Of a stretch of DNA of 64,000 bases, positions 1-11,234 are shown piece after piece (position 1 is the first letter of the stretch; each line of letters begins with the position of its first letter). Source of the stretch: Odontocerum albicorne (Eukaryota; Arthropoda; Insecta; Trichoptera; Odontoceridae); NCBI GenBank assembly GCA_949825065.1, contig OX463848.1, positions 29,455,549 through 29,519,548 on the forward strand, in the 5' to 3' direction. The translations under genes were made by a program, and so were the position numbers. The notes below the pieces were generated by a model. That model saw nothing but the letters and a program-made list of their open reading frames with translations, searched no databases and was not told the origin of the DNA.

Positions 1-430
1 TGCTAAGTGATCATTGAAACGTATGGTCTAGCGTTGTCATCCTAGAAGACATCGCCTTTTCTATGGGCCAACCCCGATCTCTTCTTGTCGATTGTTTGCT
101 TCAATTTAGCCAATTCTGAGTAGTGCTTATTGGAATAATTAGTTTGATTTACGCGATACTCATTCAGGTCCCACAGCACGGTGTTATCTGGGTGCATTCT
201 AGCCTTTCCGATCGTCTGTGCTGACTCACTCCGCTATGAAATGATCTTTTTCGACAAACGTTATTTTTAATAATCCACTTTTCATCGTCAATGATGACTC
301 GTCTGAAAAAAAACTCGTTTTCGTTGCATTTAAGTAGCTAGTTACAAGCAGAAAATCGGTACATTAATATTTCGTTCAATTGATGCCGGACTCAAGTATC
401 GAGCTTAGTGAACTTTAAGCCTTAACATTA
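1..430 (-). pseudogene. mariner-family transposase remnant, cut by the left window edge
   Basis: Read on the minus strand in shifting frames, this gives the order of motifs of a mariner (Tc1/mariner, DDD) transposase: LNERNIN, then LLKCNENESFFRRV, then IIDDEKWIIKNNVCRK (first catalytic Asp block, normally TGDEKW.YNN), then a block recalling the HP-KVM-WWD region around 190-240, then LAHRKGDVF and DDNARPYVS (second Asp block, normally QDNARPH). At least three frameshifts and several stops interrupt it, so it cannot make protein. The C-terminal catalytic part and the inverted terminal repeat would lie beyond position 1; the amino-terminal DNA-binding part is not visible upstream of about 430. 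The block order and spacing make the family call firm; the subfamily is not resolved. Confidence 0.85.
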
Positions 431-1040
431 TTTTACCTCCTTTTCAAAAACATGTTTTTTTAACTCTGAAATATTTAACAATTTGGCGGATGTTTTTCAG
501 CACGTGGTGAATATTTATTGGCGGGTAGTAATCTTAATTAATAGTTTCATACTGTATATCCACATTTAAATTAATATCTCCATTAAAACTATAGTGGGCT
601 TCTTCGCCAGATTCACTCTCATTACCACAGATATCATTTTGAATCAACGCACGTTCATTAATGGATACTTTTTTTATACAGATTAACAGCATGATCGACA
701 GATGAATATTATGATTGTAACAGAGTTAACTTTCAATTCCAATTAAAATTCCATATTTCTTCATAACTGTTGCACCATCATACGTCGATGCAATTATTTC
801 AAGATTAAACTCGTTTAGTGAAATCAAGATTAAACTTGTTTAGTTTTTCTTTTATAATTTTTTTTTATAATCTAGTCGCACAATATCTGTCCTTTGTATA
901 AACTAAACATTCATTTTAATAGTCGTGTAAAGTTAAGTTCAAAATTCGTTTAAGTTTTACATTTGACCATTCGACAGTTATAGAGAATAGAATTCGCTTA
1001 TTGTAACTTGACGAAATGAATCTTAAGCTCATTTTTTATT
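431..1040. other. no feature recognised
   Basis: A+T-rich sequence with no open frame of note and no repeat shared with the rest of the window that I could see. A local duplication of 'gattaaactygtttagt' occurs at about 804-845. Confidence 0.5.
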
Positions 1041-1209
1041 GTAAGAGTCAAGTATCACACTAGTCACTTTTATTATAAGAGTCAAGTATCACACTAGTCA
1101 CTTTTATTGTAAGAGTCAAGTATCACACAAGTCACTTTTATTGCAAGAGTCAAGTATCACACTAGTCACTTTTATTGTAAGAGTCAAGTATCACAATTGT
1201 CACTTTTGA
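1041..1209. repeat. 34-bp minisatellite, 5 copies
   Basis: The unit begins 'agagtcaagtatcacac' and runs through 'tagtcacttttattgta'. Copies start at 1044, 1078, 1112, 1146 and 1180, an exact 34-bp step. Units differ by single bases (tag/aag, gta/ata/gca), so the array is diverged but has lost no bases. Confidence 0.95.
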
Positions 1210-1214
1210 TAAAC

Positions 1215-2150
1215 TTTAAGGTACTTGATATACACATTTACTAATAAACTCCCTGAAAGCAGTTGAATTCATTATCGTTCGAATAGAAAAACCGTAATAT
1301 ACAACACATTTAGCTAAACTTTCCTTCTTAATAGAATTGAGCATATCACCTGTTCACAGTTAAATTTTTTCACTTAATTTTGATAGGATAGACCCAATTA
1401 AGGTTTTGTTTCCATTATAAACGACCAAGCGCCGGTATCGAGCTTCTTTACATTTCGTTATCTTGTTTCAATTAATACACTTAGCTATTCTTTCAGTATC
1501 CCTAACGAAAGAACATAATTTATTATCCATTTATTTTTTCAAGTCCTTTGCACATTACAAGTTTCCCTAATTCGTACAAGGACTAAACGTAACAAATTTT
1601 AAACGTGTATAGAACAATTCAAAATGTTAATACTTATTTGATAACAACAAATAGTAAAAATGTATTATATATAACACTAAAACATTATGTTAAAAGGACA
1701 AAAAATAGCACGTAAAAAATAAAAATAAATATTATTTCAAATGCTACTCTAAATTTAAGAGTTTCTTCCTGCTGGAGCTCAACAACACTTGAAACACATC
1801 TACTCGTATATGAGGACACAAACGGTTAAAAAGTGTGATGACTATACCTACCGGCATTTCTAAAGGCAGGTTTATTCGACTTGTAGGTTGGCAGAACAAT
1901 CTATGGGTGCGTAATGCAATATATTTCTGATAATATAACTATCCGGAACATACAAACCTAGACTGTTCAGGACGGATAGGTTAACTAGAGTACCCCTAAG
2001 CAAACAAAGAAAGTGGACATCCAATAGAAGAGATTAGTATCTACTACTTGACCCTGTCAATAGATTGTATTTAAAATTAAGAATATTTTTAATAATTTTC
2101 TATCTTATGTAAACAATTTTATTTAGTTAGGCAAAATACTGTTTGAATTG
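1215..2150. other. no feature recognised
   Basis: A+T-rich. The stretch 1760-2040 is less A+T-rich than its surroundings, but none of its six frames stays open or shows a motif I know. Confidence 0.5.
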
Positions 2151-2154
2151 TTTC

Positions 2155-2480
2155 TCCCTTCATTCATGCGTTTGTTTTAAACCATCGCATATTGCTCGCA
2201 TTTATCTTACTTAATACTTTAAATTCTCATTCATCCCTTATCACTTGTCTATTCCGTGTTCTATTATATATTGTCCCCCTCGTATTCTTTTCACTGCACG
2301 CATTTCTACAGTATACTTTCAACTTCTTTCAGTATTTTTCTACATTTATATTAAATTTATTTTGATGCTGTCCGATTCGAGTATATTCATATATGTTTAT
2401 GTCGCTTGTTGAATTTGTTTCCTATCGCTGAACGCCGTTCAATATCCCTCATTATTCTTCCATGATCTGAAAACAGAAGA
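2155..2480 (-). pseudogene. LINE-A reverse-transcriptase C-terminal fragment
   Basis: The minus strand matches the window's other LINE-A copies from the 'YLGS...VIGNKVN' region (about 2470-2400) through the segment preceding 'GHVERMNE' (about 2160). Shared landmarks are tttcctatcgctgaacgccgtt, split here by mutations, and 'gtccgattcgagtatattcatatatg', which aligns with 46057-46077 of the best preserved copy. No frame is open for more than a few dozen codons. Confidence 0.7.
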
Positions 2481-2489
2481 TAAATTCAA

Positions 2490-3415
2490 TTCCACTACAA
2501 TCAAATTACACCAAATGATAGTATTTAAATTAGGAACATTTCATTTACATAGGAGCATTCACTAATTTGTAGATACAAAAAACCACTTAAAACAGAACTG
2601 CTCATACTTCTCCATTGCATGATTTTGATCCAATTTGAATCTCCATATTATGGTACTAAATATGATGTTTTCTATGTAATTTTAAAATTTAAATTTTATT
2701 TATTTACCGTATATTTTGATATCTCGTAAGGCTTGAATGGGTTCCCGTAAATAATTTTCTTTACCTTAAATATCTTCCTCTTGTTTCAAAAATGCGTGTT
2801 TCGATGTAAAAAAAATCTAAATGCATGCAGAAGATTTTTGGCATATAATTGTTGACAAGACATCAGTACAACCTGACTAAACTTCAACCGAACCGATGAA
2901 AATCCTCATTGATAGTAATCTATGAAATAATGGATTGTTATACAAATTTAATGTTAAAAGATAAATGAACAGGCAATAACTTTGAAGTAATTGATTTACA
3001 ATAATTCGTGACGTGCTCCAAATAACACCCGCCGTGTATGTAATCGAAATCGCATTCTTCGAAAACATATTCTGAAGATTTTGCAAGAAGTAAGAACTTG
3101 AAAACCATTTACTCTAGTCTAGACCTCCCAAAGTAATTTCTTGAATGAATGAAGAACTAATGATGAATCGATTTTAATGACGCTAGCAAACTTTCTCTTC
3201 TTTCTTCGCGTTATAGTATAATGATTTCGATTCAGGCTACTTTAGAGAATCAAAAAGTTATTTTTACCAATAATGAACGCTTTATTGTAATTTTACATTT
3301 TGTTAAAAATGTAAAATTACTTTTACCTAACAAATATCACTATTTGAGTGCTTTAAAAATTATATCATAAAAACAGAAAAAATATAAAGTCGGAAACGAA
3401 GTCGTTTAAAAACGA
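2490..3415. other. no feature recognised; one short inverted repeat
   Basis: No gene or dispersed repeat seen. A hairpin with arms 'gtaattttacattttg' and 'aaaatgtaaaattac' lies at about 3288-3320, with a loop of only a few bases. Confidence 0.5.
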
Positions 3416-3419
3416 CACT

Positions 3420-3720
3420 TGTCTTAGATTCGTTAGGGCTTGAGCACGGGATGTTAAAATGCTAAGACTCATTCATTCGTTTCTAAAATATCCCTTCAAC
3501 ATATCCGAATTAGTGATTCGGATATATTGAAAAACGTGGTCAAGAGACAACATTGTCTTCGGCCCCATCAGTCCCGCATGGCGATAAACTTTACATGCAA
3601 TTCAATGCCATAACTAGCGTTCGGTATATTGGAATACTACTCCGTACATGAAGAGGCAAAAATAGCTGCACACGTCAAGCGTATACACCTAATACACAAA
3701 CACGACCTTTACTTCAACAA
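3420..3720 (-). repeat. SINE-2 body, minus orientation
   Basis: The reverse strand matches the body of the fuller SINE-2 copy at 48478-48775: 'agtagtattccaa', then 'tggggccgaagacaat' followed by 'gttgtctc', then the terminal 'caatatatccgaatcac'. The tRNA-like head is not recognisable. The segment around 3505-3540 is also the likely source of the tandem array at 10915-11230. Confidence 0.75.
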
Positions 3721-3729
3721 AAAATATAC

Positions 3730-5945
3730 TTATCTGCGTATTAAATTACAAATAGTTTTATTTGGGTATTAAATGACAATCTGTTTTATTAGCGTATCAA
3801 ATGACAATCTGTTAAAGAAAACCAGGTGTAATGCAATGAAGAGATGTACAAGAAAACAATCGGGTTAGCTTAAAATCACTTTTTCTCGTGATAGATAAAT
3901 ACTCGTATATCGACCGGTAACTGAATAATGTCAATATTTCTTCTTCATTTAATAAATTGGTTGCTCCAAATCAATCCAATAGGGCGGGGTATTATCTTAA
4001 ATCTTTTGCCGTGGCTGGTCCTGTAGCTTGGAATTGGCTACGTATTACTGTTAAGAGATATGGGTGACGCTAGAAATCACTAAGAGAAAAGACTTTTTCA
4101 TGAAAAAAAATCGATTTCGTATAAATATTTTTTGAATATAAAAATTATTTGTAAAGCTTATACCTTAAAAAATTATTTTATATAAATAAAATTACGATAT
4201 ATAAATTTTATTCAATTAAATAAATTAATTAAATGTATTTCTTTAAAAATTAAATATCATTTAATTCGATTAACATTTTATTTCTAATTTAAATCTTTTG
4301 TCTAGATTGTATTCTGAAACATGTAAATTAGAAAAATCATTTAATACATATGGGATACAAATATGAAGAATTACAAGATTTACAATGAAACATTGAAATA
4401 TTCCATGTCAGACTTAATCAATTAGGATATAGGAACTGGGCGGTAATGTCCATCCAAAGTTAGTTGCTTTGCACATTTTCTCTTTTCCTCGTCAAGTTGC
4501 TGATAATAATATATAACCTCATTAATTTTCCAGGATCTTTTGAGTTTTCCCTTAATCAGCATCGACTTTAGTCACCTATTGGATGTCGGATGAAATCATT
4601 TAAAGGTTTTTGAAAAAAACAGACAATTACAGAGAATTAATGTTTTGGGTACCGTCAATATGAAACACCCAGAATGTAACACAAGCAACTTATCAACTAG
4701 TTGACGCTGATCGTTAGAAAACCAAAGGAAAGTTTCACCAGAAATAGAAAAAAACCTGTTCATTATCGAAAATTTTATTCACAGATGAAAAGACGTTATT
4801 TTTCTTTATTCAATAAACAGGTTTATTTAATGCAAATTTAACACTAGTGTGACCTTTTATTTTATCAACAATGTATTACGTATTCCTACTTCCTGATACT
4901 TCACACTATAGTATTTGAATAAAAATCTATTTTATATTGTAACTATGTGGACTTATATGAGTACGTATATACACATATTTAAAATATATTCAACTCACAT
5001 TAATCCTGTTTTAAGATATATGATGAAACGTTAAATAGTTTTTTTGGTTACAAAAAATATGATCCAATTTAACAATGAAAAAATACATACGAGTACATAA
5101 CTGGTTTGACATGTGCTTATTCAATCATTCAAATTTATCATAGGAATAACAATGTGCCGATCTTATTCTTTATACATACTCGTATATATACGAATGTTTC
5201 TTTGTACTGAGAATGTACCGAGAGTTCAACGTGGTAACTAAATCGGATATGGACATATTTGGTTCAACCCTGTCAGGGTTTATGAGAGTGATGGTTTAAC
5301 TGACGGAAGAACGAGTATTTATTTCTTCTTATCTAATTATAGCATTTTCACTAACCCGTTATTATTAATTTCTTATAATATATTGATTAATTTCTTATAC
5401 AAGTTTTAAGCCCAGCTATTTTTCGACAGAACTGGATATTCACTTCTAGGTGAAATAAAATGATACTACGAGTATATACCTAATCAACAAACAAATGAAA
5501 GATATTTTTTTTAAATCTACGATTATCATTAAAAATAGGTGTAGTGAAGAAAATTGATAATCTTTGAGACTTAGTTGGAAGAACATTTGACTTTCAAAGA
5601 GGGCAACAAGGCAAGGTGGTTCTTATTGGATCCTAAAAATTTGTTATCCTAGTTTGAATTTTTAACGCTTAAGTATTTTCATTTAGAAGGAAAATGTGTA
5701 ATATTGCAATACACCCGTAAAGCTGTGCTGTGTTATACATTGCTATGTATTTTTACTTAAATATGACCAATAAAGTTTAGATGTACATTATTTTAATTAT
5801 CGATAGTTACAAAATTGGTATAGTTACGAAATTGTATTTAACATAATAAATAACAACAAATGTAGGGAATCTGACTACACACCGAAAGACTGGAGGAGTG
5901 CAGTGATAGTTCCGTCACATATGTTATAATTAAGTGTGCAAGAAT
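3730..5945. other. no feature recognised
   Basis: About 2.2 kb of A+T-rich sequence. The part at 4440-4800 is less A+T-rich and contains a branch/acceptor-like 'attaattttccag' at about 4523, but no open frame follows it. Confidence 0.5.
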
Positions 5946-5949
5946 GGAG

Positions 5950-6005
5950 GGTGGAAGTTTGACAAAACGCCTGTCTTCAAACCCGATGGTTGCCGATTTG
6001 TTTAC
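5950..6005 (+). repeat. SINE-1 fragment (tRNA-like head only)
   Basis: 'acaaaacgcctgtcttcaaa' followed by cccgatggttgcc is the middle of the tRNA-like head found in about 20 places in the window. Body and tail are missing. Confidence 0.5.
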
Positions 6006-6299
6006 TTAGTGTAATCAATGTGTAAGTGTAAGATAATGCGTGGATCAGATTTTCTCTTTATGGTATGCATGTTACATATATACTTGTGGAAAAATATATG
6101 GCAAAAAAAATGTGTGACGTACGTTTGTGGACTTGTAATAAGTAATGTATATATCCACGTAATAATAAACAAACCTTGGAAAACATTGAATGCATGTGGT
6201 GTAGAATGTAATTAATGCGTGGTATTGCGTCATTTTACCTTATACCAAAGATAGGGCATGTATTAGAGTGGGTGGTGCCTTGACTAAATGATTTTAATT

Positions 6300-7150
6300 A
6301 CAAAAAGAGTAAATAAAGGATGTGTAATGACACCCAGGTTGTTTAATATTACATGTGTCAAGGAACTACAAAGCTAAATGAGTAACATACAGATGTCGAA
6401 TGGGACTATGTGTGGATTGGTGTATGCTGATGGCATGGTAGTGTTAGAGGAGAATGAGAATTGTTACAGATTCTGATCTGAGAATGAATGTTTTGAAATA
6501 CAAATGCACAGTGATAGAAAAGTGGGAAAATAAAAGTAAATGCGATATATGAATGAGTAATGAAAAATAAGAACAAGTTGAGAAATGTTTTTATTTCGGT
6601 AGTATTTTCTCCAATGATGGAAGAGTTATAAACATGAGTTCTCGAACCATGCAGTATAAAAATATGATAAAATTATAGTCCAAAACAGTGTTTTATCATT
6701 TTGATGCATGGGACGGAAACGTGGACGTTGAAAAAAGGCTGAAAGGAGCCCCGAATATACACTCTAGAAATGTGTTCACTGAGAAGAACACATGGAGCGA
6801 TAATATTTGACAAATTACGGACTGAAGTGATTAATTATGAACGTGAACTTAAAGCGAATGTAAGTTATATGAAAAAGACCATTCTGAAATAGGTTGTGCA
6901 TGTTAAACAAATGAATGAAGAAAGACCAACAAAATAAATATACAGCGCAAATGTTAGGAGAAGGTGTGGTAAAGGAAGACGAAAGAAAGTATCGTTGGAT
7001 TAAGTGAGTGATATTCTGAAGGTAAGAAATGCGAAAGTCAGAGAAATCGTAAGAGTTGTATAAATGTGGTAGAAACGCATTGAAAAAATCTGATTTTTCT
7101 TTTCTGCCTACCCCGACAAGAAAAAGCGTGATATAATGCATATACCATAT
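6300..7150 (+). pseudogene. LINE-A reverse transcriptase, palm to 3' end, decayed
   Basis: This is one of the longest LINE-A copies. The read-through peptide contains GCVMTPRLFNI (6318-6350), the usual 'QGC.MSP.LFN' block of non-LTR reverse transcriptases. It is followed by YADGMVVL (from 6423), the catalytic YADD block with the second Asp changed to Gly, then a 'YFLQ*W' region, the thumb, and the tail 'VIF*R*EMRKSEKS' before a 3' end reading 'ctaccccgacaagaaaaagcgtgat'. Dozens of stops and frameshifts are present. The last Asp of YADD is required for catalysis in this enzyme class, so this copy is dead even apart from its stops. Confidence 0.8.
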
Positions 7151-7319
7151 GTATGTGGTTATAAAACTTAGCTCAAGTATGTAGGTGTGCGTGGAATTCA
7201 TAAATTTGGAATATATTTCCAGTAATTCCTAAACTGTGTACCTAATGCTTAATTTTTAGCGGGAAACAATTTTGGAAAACGACACATGTGTTACATATTT
7301 ATTTTCATATAGTAAACCT

Positions 7320-7565
7320 TTTTTTTTCGTGTATTAAATGCACGTTAACCAGCAGTTATCCACACCCCGGTCTCCTCCAATAGAAAGGCAGAGCTCAGTG
7401 TACAGCGTACCCCCATTCAGTCGGCTTATGGTCTAACTTCCTCCCATGAGATTTAGTACCGTCAGTTCTGTGTGCGGAATTAAACGGTTCGCTTGTCAAA
7501 TCCGCGACCTTTTCGCACGTTGCCAGTCCGGTGAAGTGGTTTGTTTTCATTTTTAGTTCCATTTA
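7320..7565 (+). promoter_or_regulatory. G+C-richer island with an initiator-like site
   Basis: The island stands out from A+T-rich flanks. It contains TCAGTT at 7462-7467, the insect initiator consensus, with 'cggttcgc' about 22-29 bases downstream where a downstream promoter element would lie. Such initiator/downstream-element promoters are known for insect LTR and non-LTR elements, so this may be the 5' end or solo LTR of an unrecognised element. No matching second end or target duplication was found. Inference only. Confidence 0.25.
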
Positions 7566-7569
7566 AAAT

Positions 7570-7995
7570 AATATCAGTTTCCTTTCAATATTAGATTCTA
7601 TGACATTTTGATGTATCTTAATAGGACTTAATATTGTGAAGAGTGTTGTTTGCTTTTAATTTATTGTTGTTTTTTATAAACTAAAGGATATTTTTTAGTA
7701 ATATTATGGAAATGGATAACGCTAGAATTTATAAAAAATGGGTAGTTTAAAGTATTAACACTAAAATTATCATTAAATTTGCATATCATTGATTCATCGT
7801 TATGAATTTTTCGTTCTAATATTTGTCATATTTTTTTCTTGTGGATATTTACGACTTTTGTTATTTTTATATTGTATTGTATTTATAGACAAGCACCATT
7901 CATGCTGTTAATTTTTATATCAAGTTTAACCGTCATATGTTCAATAACAAATTTAAGACAATTATATACATTTTTGATGCGATATTGTACGATGA
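7570..7995. other. no feature recognised
   Basis: Very A+T-rich; no open frame or shared repeat seen. Confidence 0.5.
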
Positions 7996-7999
7996 ATTA

Positions 8000-8835
8000 C
8001 AGAGTTTGATAAGTAAATTATATGACAGAAGTGGAGAGAAATATCTGAGAATTAATGTTTTGAAATCCAAAGGTATGGTGATAGAATAATATGAGAAGAA
8101 AAGTAAAAGCGTTATATGAGTAAACAATGAAAGATTGGAGCAAGTTGAGGAATTCTGCTATTTGGGTATAGCGAACGGTTTGTAGTGATAGGAAACAAAG
8201 TGAATCGGTCACTAAAATATTCATACTCGAACCGGAAAGTATCAAAATTGGCTAATATGATAGTCCACAACAATATTCTAGTACCAACTTTGATATATGA
8301 GAGTGAAACGTGGACGTGGAAAAGACTAAAAACTAATAATTGTAAAAATCGCACATTAAAAAAATCCTGTAGTGAGAATGTGTAACAGAATACAGATTGA
8401 AGTGATTAGGAATGAATGTTTACTTATTGCTGATTTGCTCAATAATATGAAGAGTACTTATTGAGCAAATCAGAATTAATTATTTGGGCACGTGATACGA
8501 ATGACTGAAGAAAGTAACAAAACAAGTATACAGTGTAAATATGAGTTGACATGTAGAACGAATAAATGAAGGAAGAATAACAAAACAAATATAGAGTGCA
8601 AATGTTAGTGAAAGGCGTGTAAGAGGAAGGCCATGGAAAGTATGGTTAGATTAAGTGAATGATATTCTAAAAGGAGGAAACGTAGAAAGGGAGATAGATC
8701 CTGGAAATTACATAAGGTGTATGGATATAGAAGAAGCGAAGGGTGTGTGTCAAGAAAGGTAAGTCTAGCATTCTGCCTTCCCTACCTACCCCGATAGGGG
8801 AATGGCGTGAGGGTATGTATATTATCTCTATTTTC
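8000..8835 (+). pseudogene. LINE-A 3' half with internal duplication and hairpin
   Basis: The peptide 'VIGNKVNRSLKYSYSNRKVS' starts near 8185 and the copy runs to the 3' end 'ctaccccgataggggaatgg' followed by cgtgagggtatgtat (about 8787-8825). The RT C-terminal segment is present twice between about 8485 and 8620 ('acaaaacaagtatacagtgt' and 'acaaaacaaatatagagtgc'), a tandem duplication of roughly 75-80 bp. A 16-bp perfect inverted repeat sits at 8430-8445/8458-8473. Frameshifts and stops are frequent. Confidence 0.8.
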
Positions 8836-9125
8836 TGTAAATTTGTTAATCGTACCGATGCCGGGACACTTGTTTGTTATTTGTCAATGATTTAATTATT
8901 TTATAATAACTGGATTTGGTGAATTGTCTACTCTAGACTCAATACAGGTTGTTTCCTAGTGAGTCGGTTAGCGGTAAATTTTTTTTTTAATATCCCTCTT
9001 ATTAATTTTATCCCTCTTATTTATCTTACCTTAAAAAATCAGGTATTTTTTCGTGGATTACGTATGAAATCGTATTTTTTTTTCTTAAAATCGTTTTGGG
9101 TCACATTTATAATGTATTACATTTT

Positions 9126-9295
9126 CGTTGTATACAACACAACTTAGCTGGTTTAATGGCTGGCCTTGTGGTTTTCTCTTCCAACTAAAGTGTAAAAGAA
9201 GCCTTAAGTGAAAACGTGACTGGAACCCTTTTTAAAAGTCTGGGTATCAACGGCAATTGAATCGGCAACCATCGGGTTTGAAGACAGTGTGAACT
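9126..9295 (-). repeat. SINE-1 copy
   Basis: The minus strand reads a tRNA-like head, 'ggttgccgattcaattgccg', then 'aaaagggttccagtcac', 'ttaaggcttcttttacac', 'agttggaagagaaaaccaca' and a terminal 'gttgtatac'. The order matches the other copies; the A-box end is lost. Confidence 0.75.
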
Positions 9296-9479
9296 TGTTT
9301 TCAATCTTGTCACCTAGCTTGTTCTTCAATCTTGTCAACTAGCGCTATATCAAAAGTAGCAAAAATGATAGTACATAATAGCAAAATAGTACAGTTTAGC
9401 TATTATGTATTATAATTTTTACTACTTTCGCGATTGTTGTCTACTATATGAAGTACTTTGCGCGGTTGTTGCATACTAT

Positions 9480-9770
9480 ATTAAGTGCTCCGTTTACTTT
9501 GTTTCCTATCGCTACTCTTCTTCTCTTGTCCTTTTCAACTCGTCCATTAGTCCTGTTTCAGTTTTTCTAAGTTAACCCATACATCGCACACACAACACCT
9601 CTTACTATAGTTATAACCTTTGATTTCGCTACATTTATTTTCAAACCTTTTACCAGGGATTTCTCACACAATTCACTTATCATATCTTAAATCCCCTTAA
9701 TTTCGTAAATCACCTCCATTTTCAGTAAACATAACCATGTCATCAGCATAAGAACTCCACATTAATTTTA
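9480..9770 (-). pseudogene. LINE-A reverse-transcriptase palm fragment with intact YADD
   Basis: The minus strand from 9750 reads YADDMVMFTENGGDLRN, the catalytic Asp-Asp block of a non-LTR reverse transcriptase. It continues through a thumb-like region (SELCEKSL-KGLK-N..KSKV, with frameshifts) to a terminal piece equivalent to 'VIGNKVN' at about 9490. YADD is coded at 9739-9750. It belongs to the same family as the 6.3-kb and 35.8-kb copies, but unlike those keeps both aspartates. Confidence 0.8.
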
Positions 9771-9911
9771 ACAATATAAATTCAATTTAACCTTTACTCT
9801 GCTCAAGCTAAAAAAAATTAAAATATTACTTTTGGTTAGATGTTACACATAACATCGTTAATTTTATTTGTTTTTATTACACATTAAATATCAGTATTTT
9901 TTTTTTTAATA

Positions 9912-10245
9912 TCTTAGATCAGTGCTTCCCAAATTGGGGACCGCGGCCCCCTGGGGGGCCGCGGGATTTCTCGTGGGAGTCTCGAAAATATTCAGTACAA
10001 AGTACAAATATTCATGTGAGTATTAAATTGTTTCATGTGAGTATAATTTTTATTTATAAAAAAATTTTTAAGCTAGTTCCTATAATTTTGTGTTGAATAT
10101 AAATATGTGTATTTTAATTGTAATAATTATTGCCAAATAAATCTTCAACTATAAAAAAAATGTTTTTTTGGGGGAGGCCGGGAATTAATTATTTCAGATT
10201 TAGGGGGCCGTTACATGAAAGTAATTGGGAAGCACTGTCTTAGAT
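9912..10245. mobile_element. hAT-type non-autonomous element with 8-bp target duplication
   Basis: The element (9920-10237, 318 bp) starts 'cagtgcttcccaaattgggg' and ends with the inverted 'aattgggaagcactg'. Both sides carry the identical octamer tcttagat (9912-9919 and 10238-10245). An 8-bp target duplication with CAGTG.TTCCCAA ends is diagnostic of hAT transposons. G-rich blocks just inside each end ('ccctggggggccgcggg' and 'tttagggggccgtt') are the subterminal repeats. There is no transposase frame. Confidence 0.92.
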
Positions 10246-10249
10246 CACA

Positions 10250-10565
10250 ATAATCTAGTTTATGTCACGATATTATTGAAATCAATATAAAATGTGGGTA
10301 AAAAGTGTTTATTAAGAATGTGAAAATACAATAGAAAGGTAAGGAATGCAATAATCGTTTGTATATTTTTCGCATCTGCATATGTATGCAAACATTTGTG
10401 TAAAAAATATAGAAAAACAACTAAGAAAAAACTAGTTGTATAGAAAGTCTTAAATAAATTTTTCTTTTCATATAATTTAAAAAAATGTTTTCTGAAAGAG
10501 TTTAACATATTTCAAATACGTCTCGAAACTGAAAACTTTTCATTAATATTTGTATTGTAATTACC
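10250..10565. other. no feature recognised
   Basis: A+T-rich; the 82-codon minus-strand frame at 10260-10508 is rich in Phe/Leu/Tyr and looks like chance. Confidence 0.5.
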
Positions 10566-10768
10566 CTTTCGTTATACACAATACAATCTGATGCGCTTAT
10601 TGCCATGTGACAATATCTTACAACCGATCAAATATATGTTAAAAAAGCCTGAAGTGAAAACCAGACTCGAATCTTTCTTTTTAAATCTAGATTTTAAACG
10701 AGAATTGAACCCGCAACTTCCAGGTAAGGAGACAAGCGTCTTACCAACTAGGATACTGAGGTCGTCTT
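10566..10768 (-). repeat. SINE-1 copy, near full length
   Basis: On the minus strand: head 'gacctcagtatcctagttgg' (A-box region), 'taagacgcttgtctcc', 'ggaagttgcgggttcaattc' (B-box region), then the body 'gattcgagtctggttttcac' followed by ttcaggc, and 'ttgtcacatggcaataagcg', ending 'agattgtattgtgtataacg'. It is one of the best-preserved copies and useful for defining the consensus. Confidence 0.85.
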
Positions 10769-10914
10769 ATATACCATATAGAAAGTCTATTTCAATATAT
10801 GGGGCCAACTAGAGTAAAAACCTCGTAATAAACAGTCCTTATCCGTAAATGATACATCAAATTATTTAATGATTTTTTTAAGCAATTAATTTAGTAGTCG
10901 TCACATGCTCACTT

Positions 10915-11230
10915 TTGTAATGCGGATATGTTGAAAAGCGTGAACTGTAGACATACTCGCGTTAGTAATGAGGATATGTGGAAGAGTTTGAACTCTATGT
11001 AAGAGAATATTCAGTACTCGCATTAGTAATGAGTATGTGTTGAACAGCATGAACTGCAGATAATATAAAGTACTCGTCACATACTCGCGTTAGTAATGAG
11101 GATATGTGGAAGAGTGTGAACTCCAGACAATATACAGTACTCGCGTTAGTAATGAGGATATGTTGAACAGCGTGAACTGTTGACAATATAAAGTACTCGT
11201 TACATACTCGCGTTATTAATGAAGATGGTC
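10915..11230. repeat. alternating about 60/67-bp tandem array (dimeric higher-order repeat)
   Basis: Monomers begin 'gttagtaatgaggatatg' at about 10961, 11022, 11089, 11145 and 11212, with a partial one at 10916. Spacings alternate 61, 67, 56 and 67. Every second monomer carries the extra 'taaagtactcgt' segment and 'ttgaacagc' in place of 'ggaagagt', so the true unit is a dimer of about 123-128 bp. The monomer core 'gcggatatgttgaaaagcgt' resembles 'ttcggatatattgaaaaacg' in the SINE-2 copy at 3510-3535. Confidence 0.85.
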
Positions 11231-11234
11231 CATT

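Noticed and set aside
5265..5285. LINE-A 3' hairpin suggested by aaccctgtcagggttt
   Set aside because: Short palindrome without the adjoining LINE-A tail or coding end; probably coincidence.
6815..7201. 128-codon minus-strand frame
   Set aside because: Antisense of the LINE-A reverse transcriptase at 6300-7150; Phe/Tyr/Ile-rich as expected for the complement of a Lys/Glu-rich gene.
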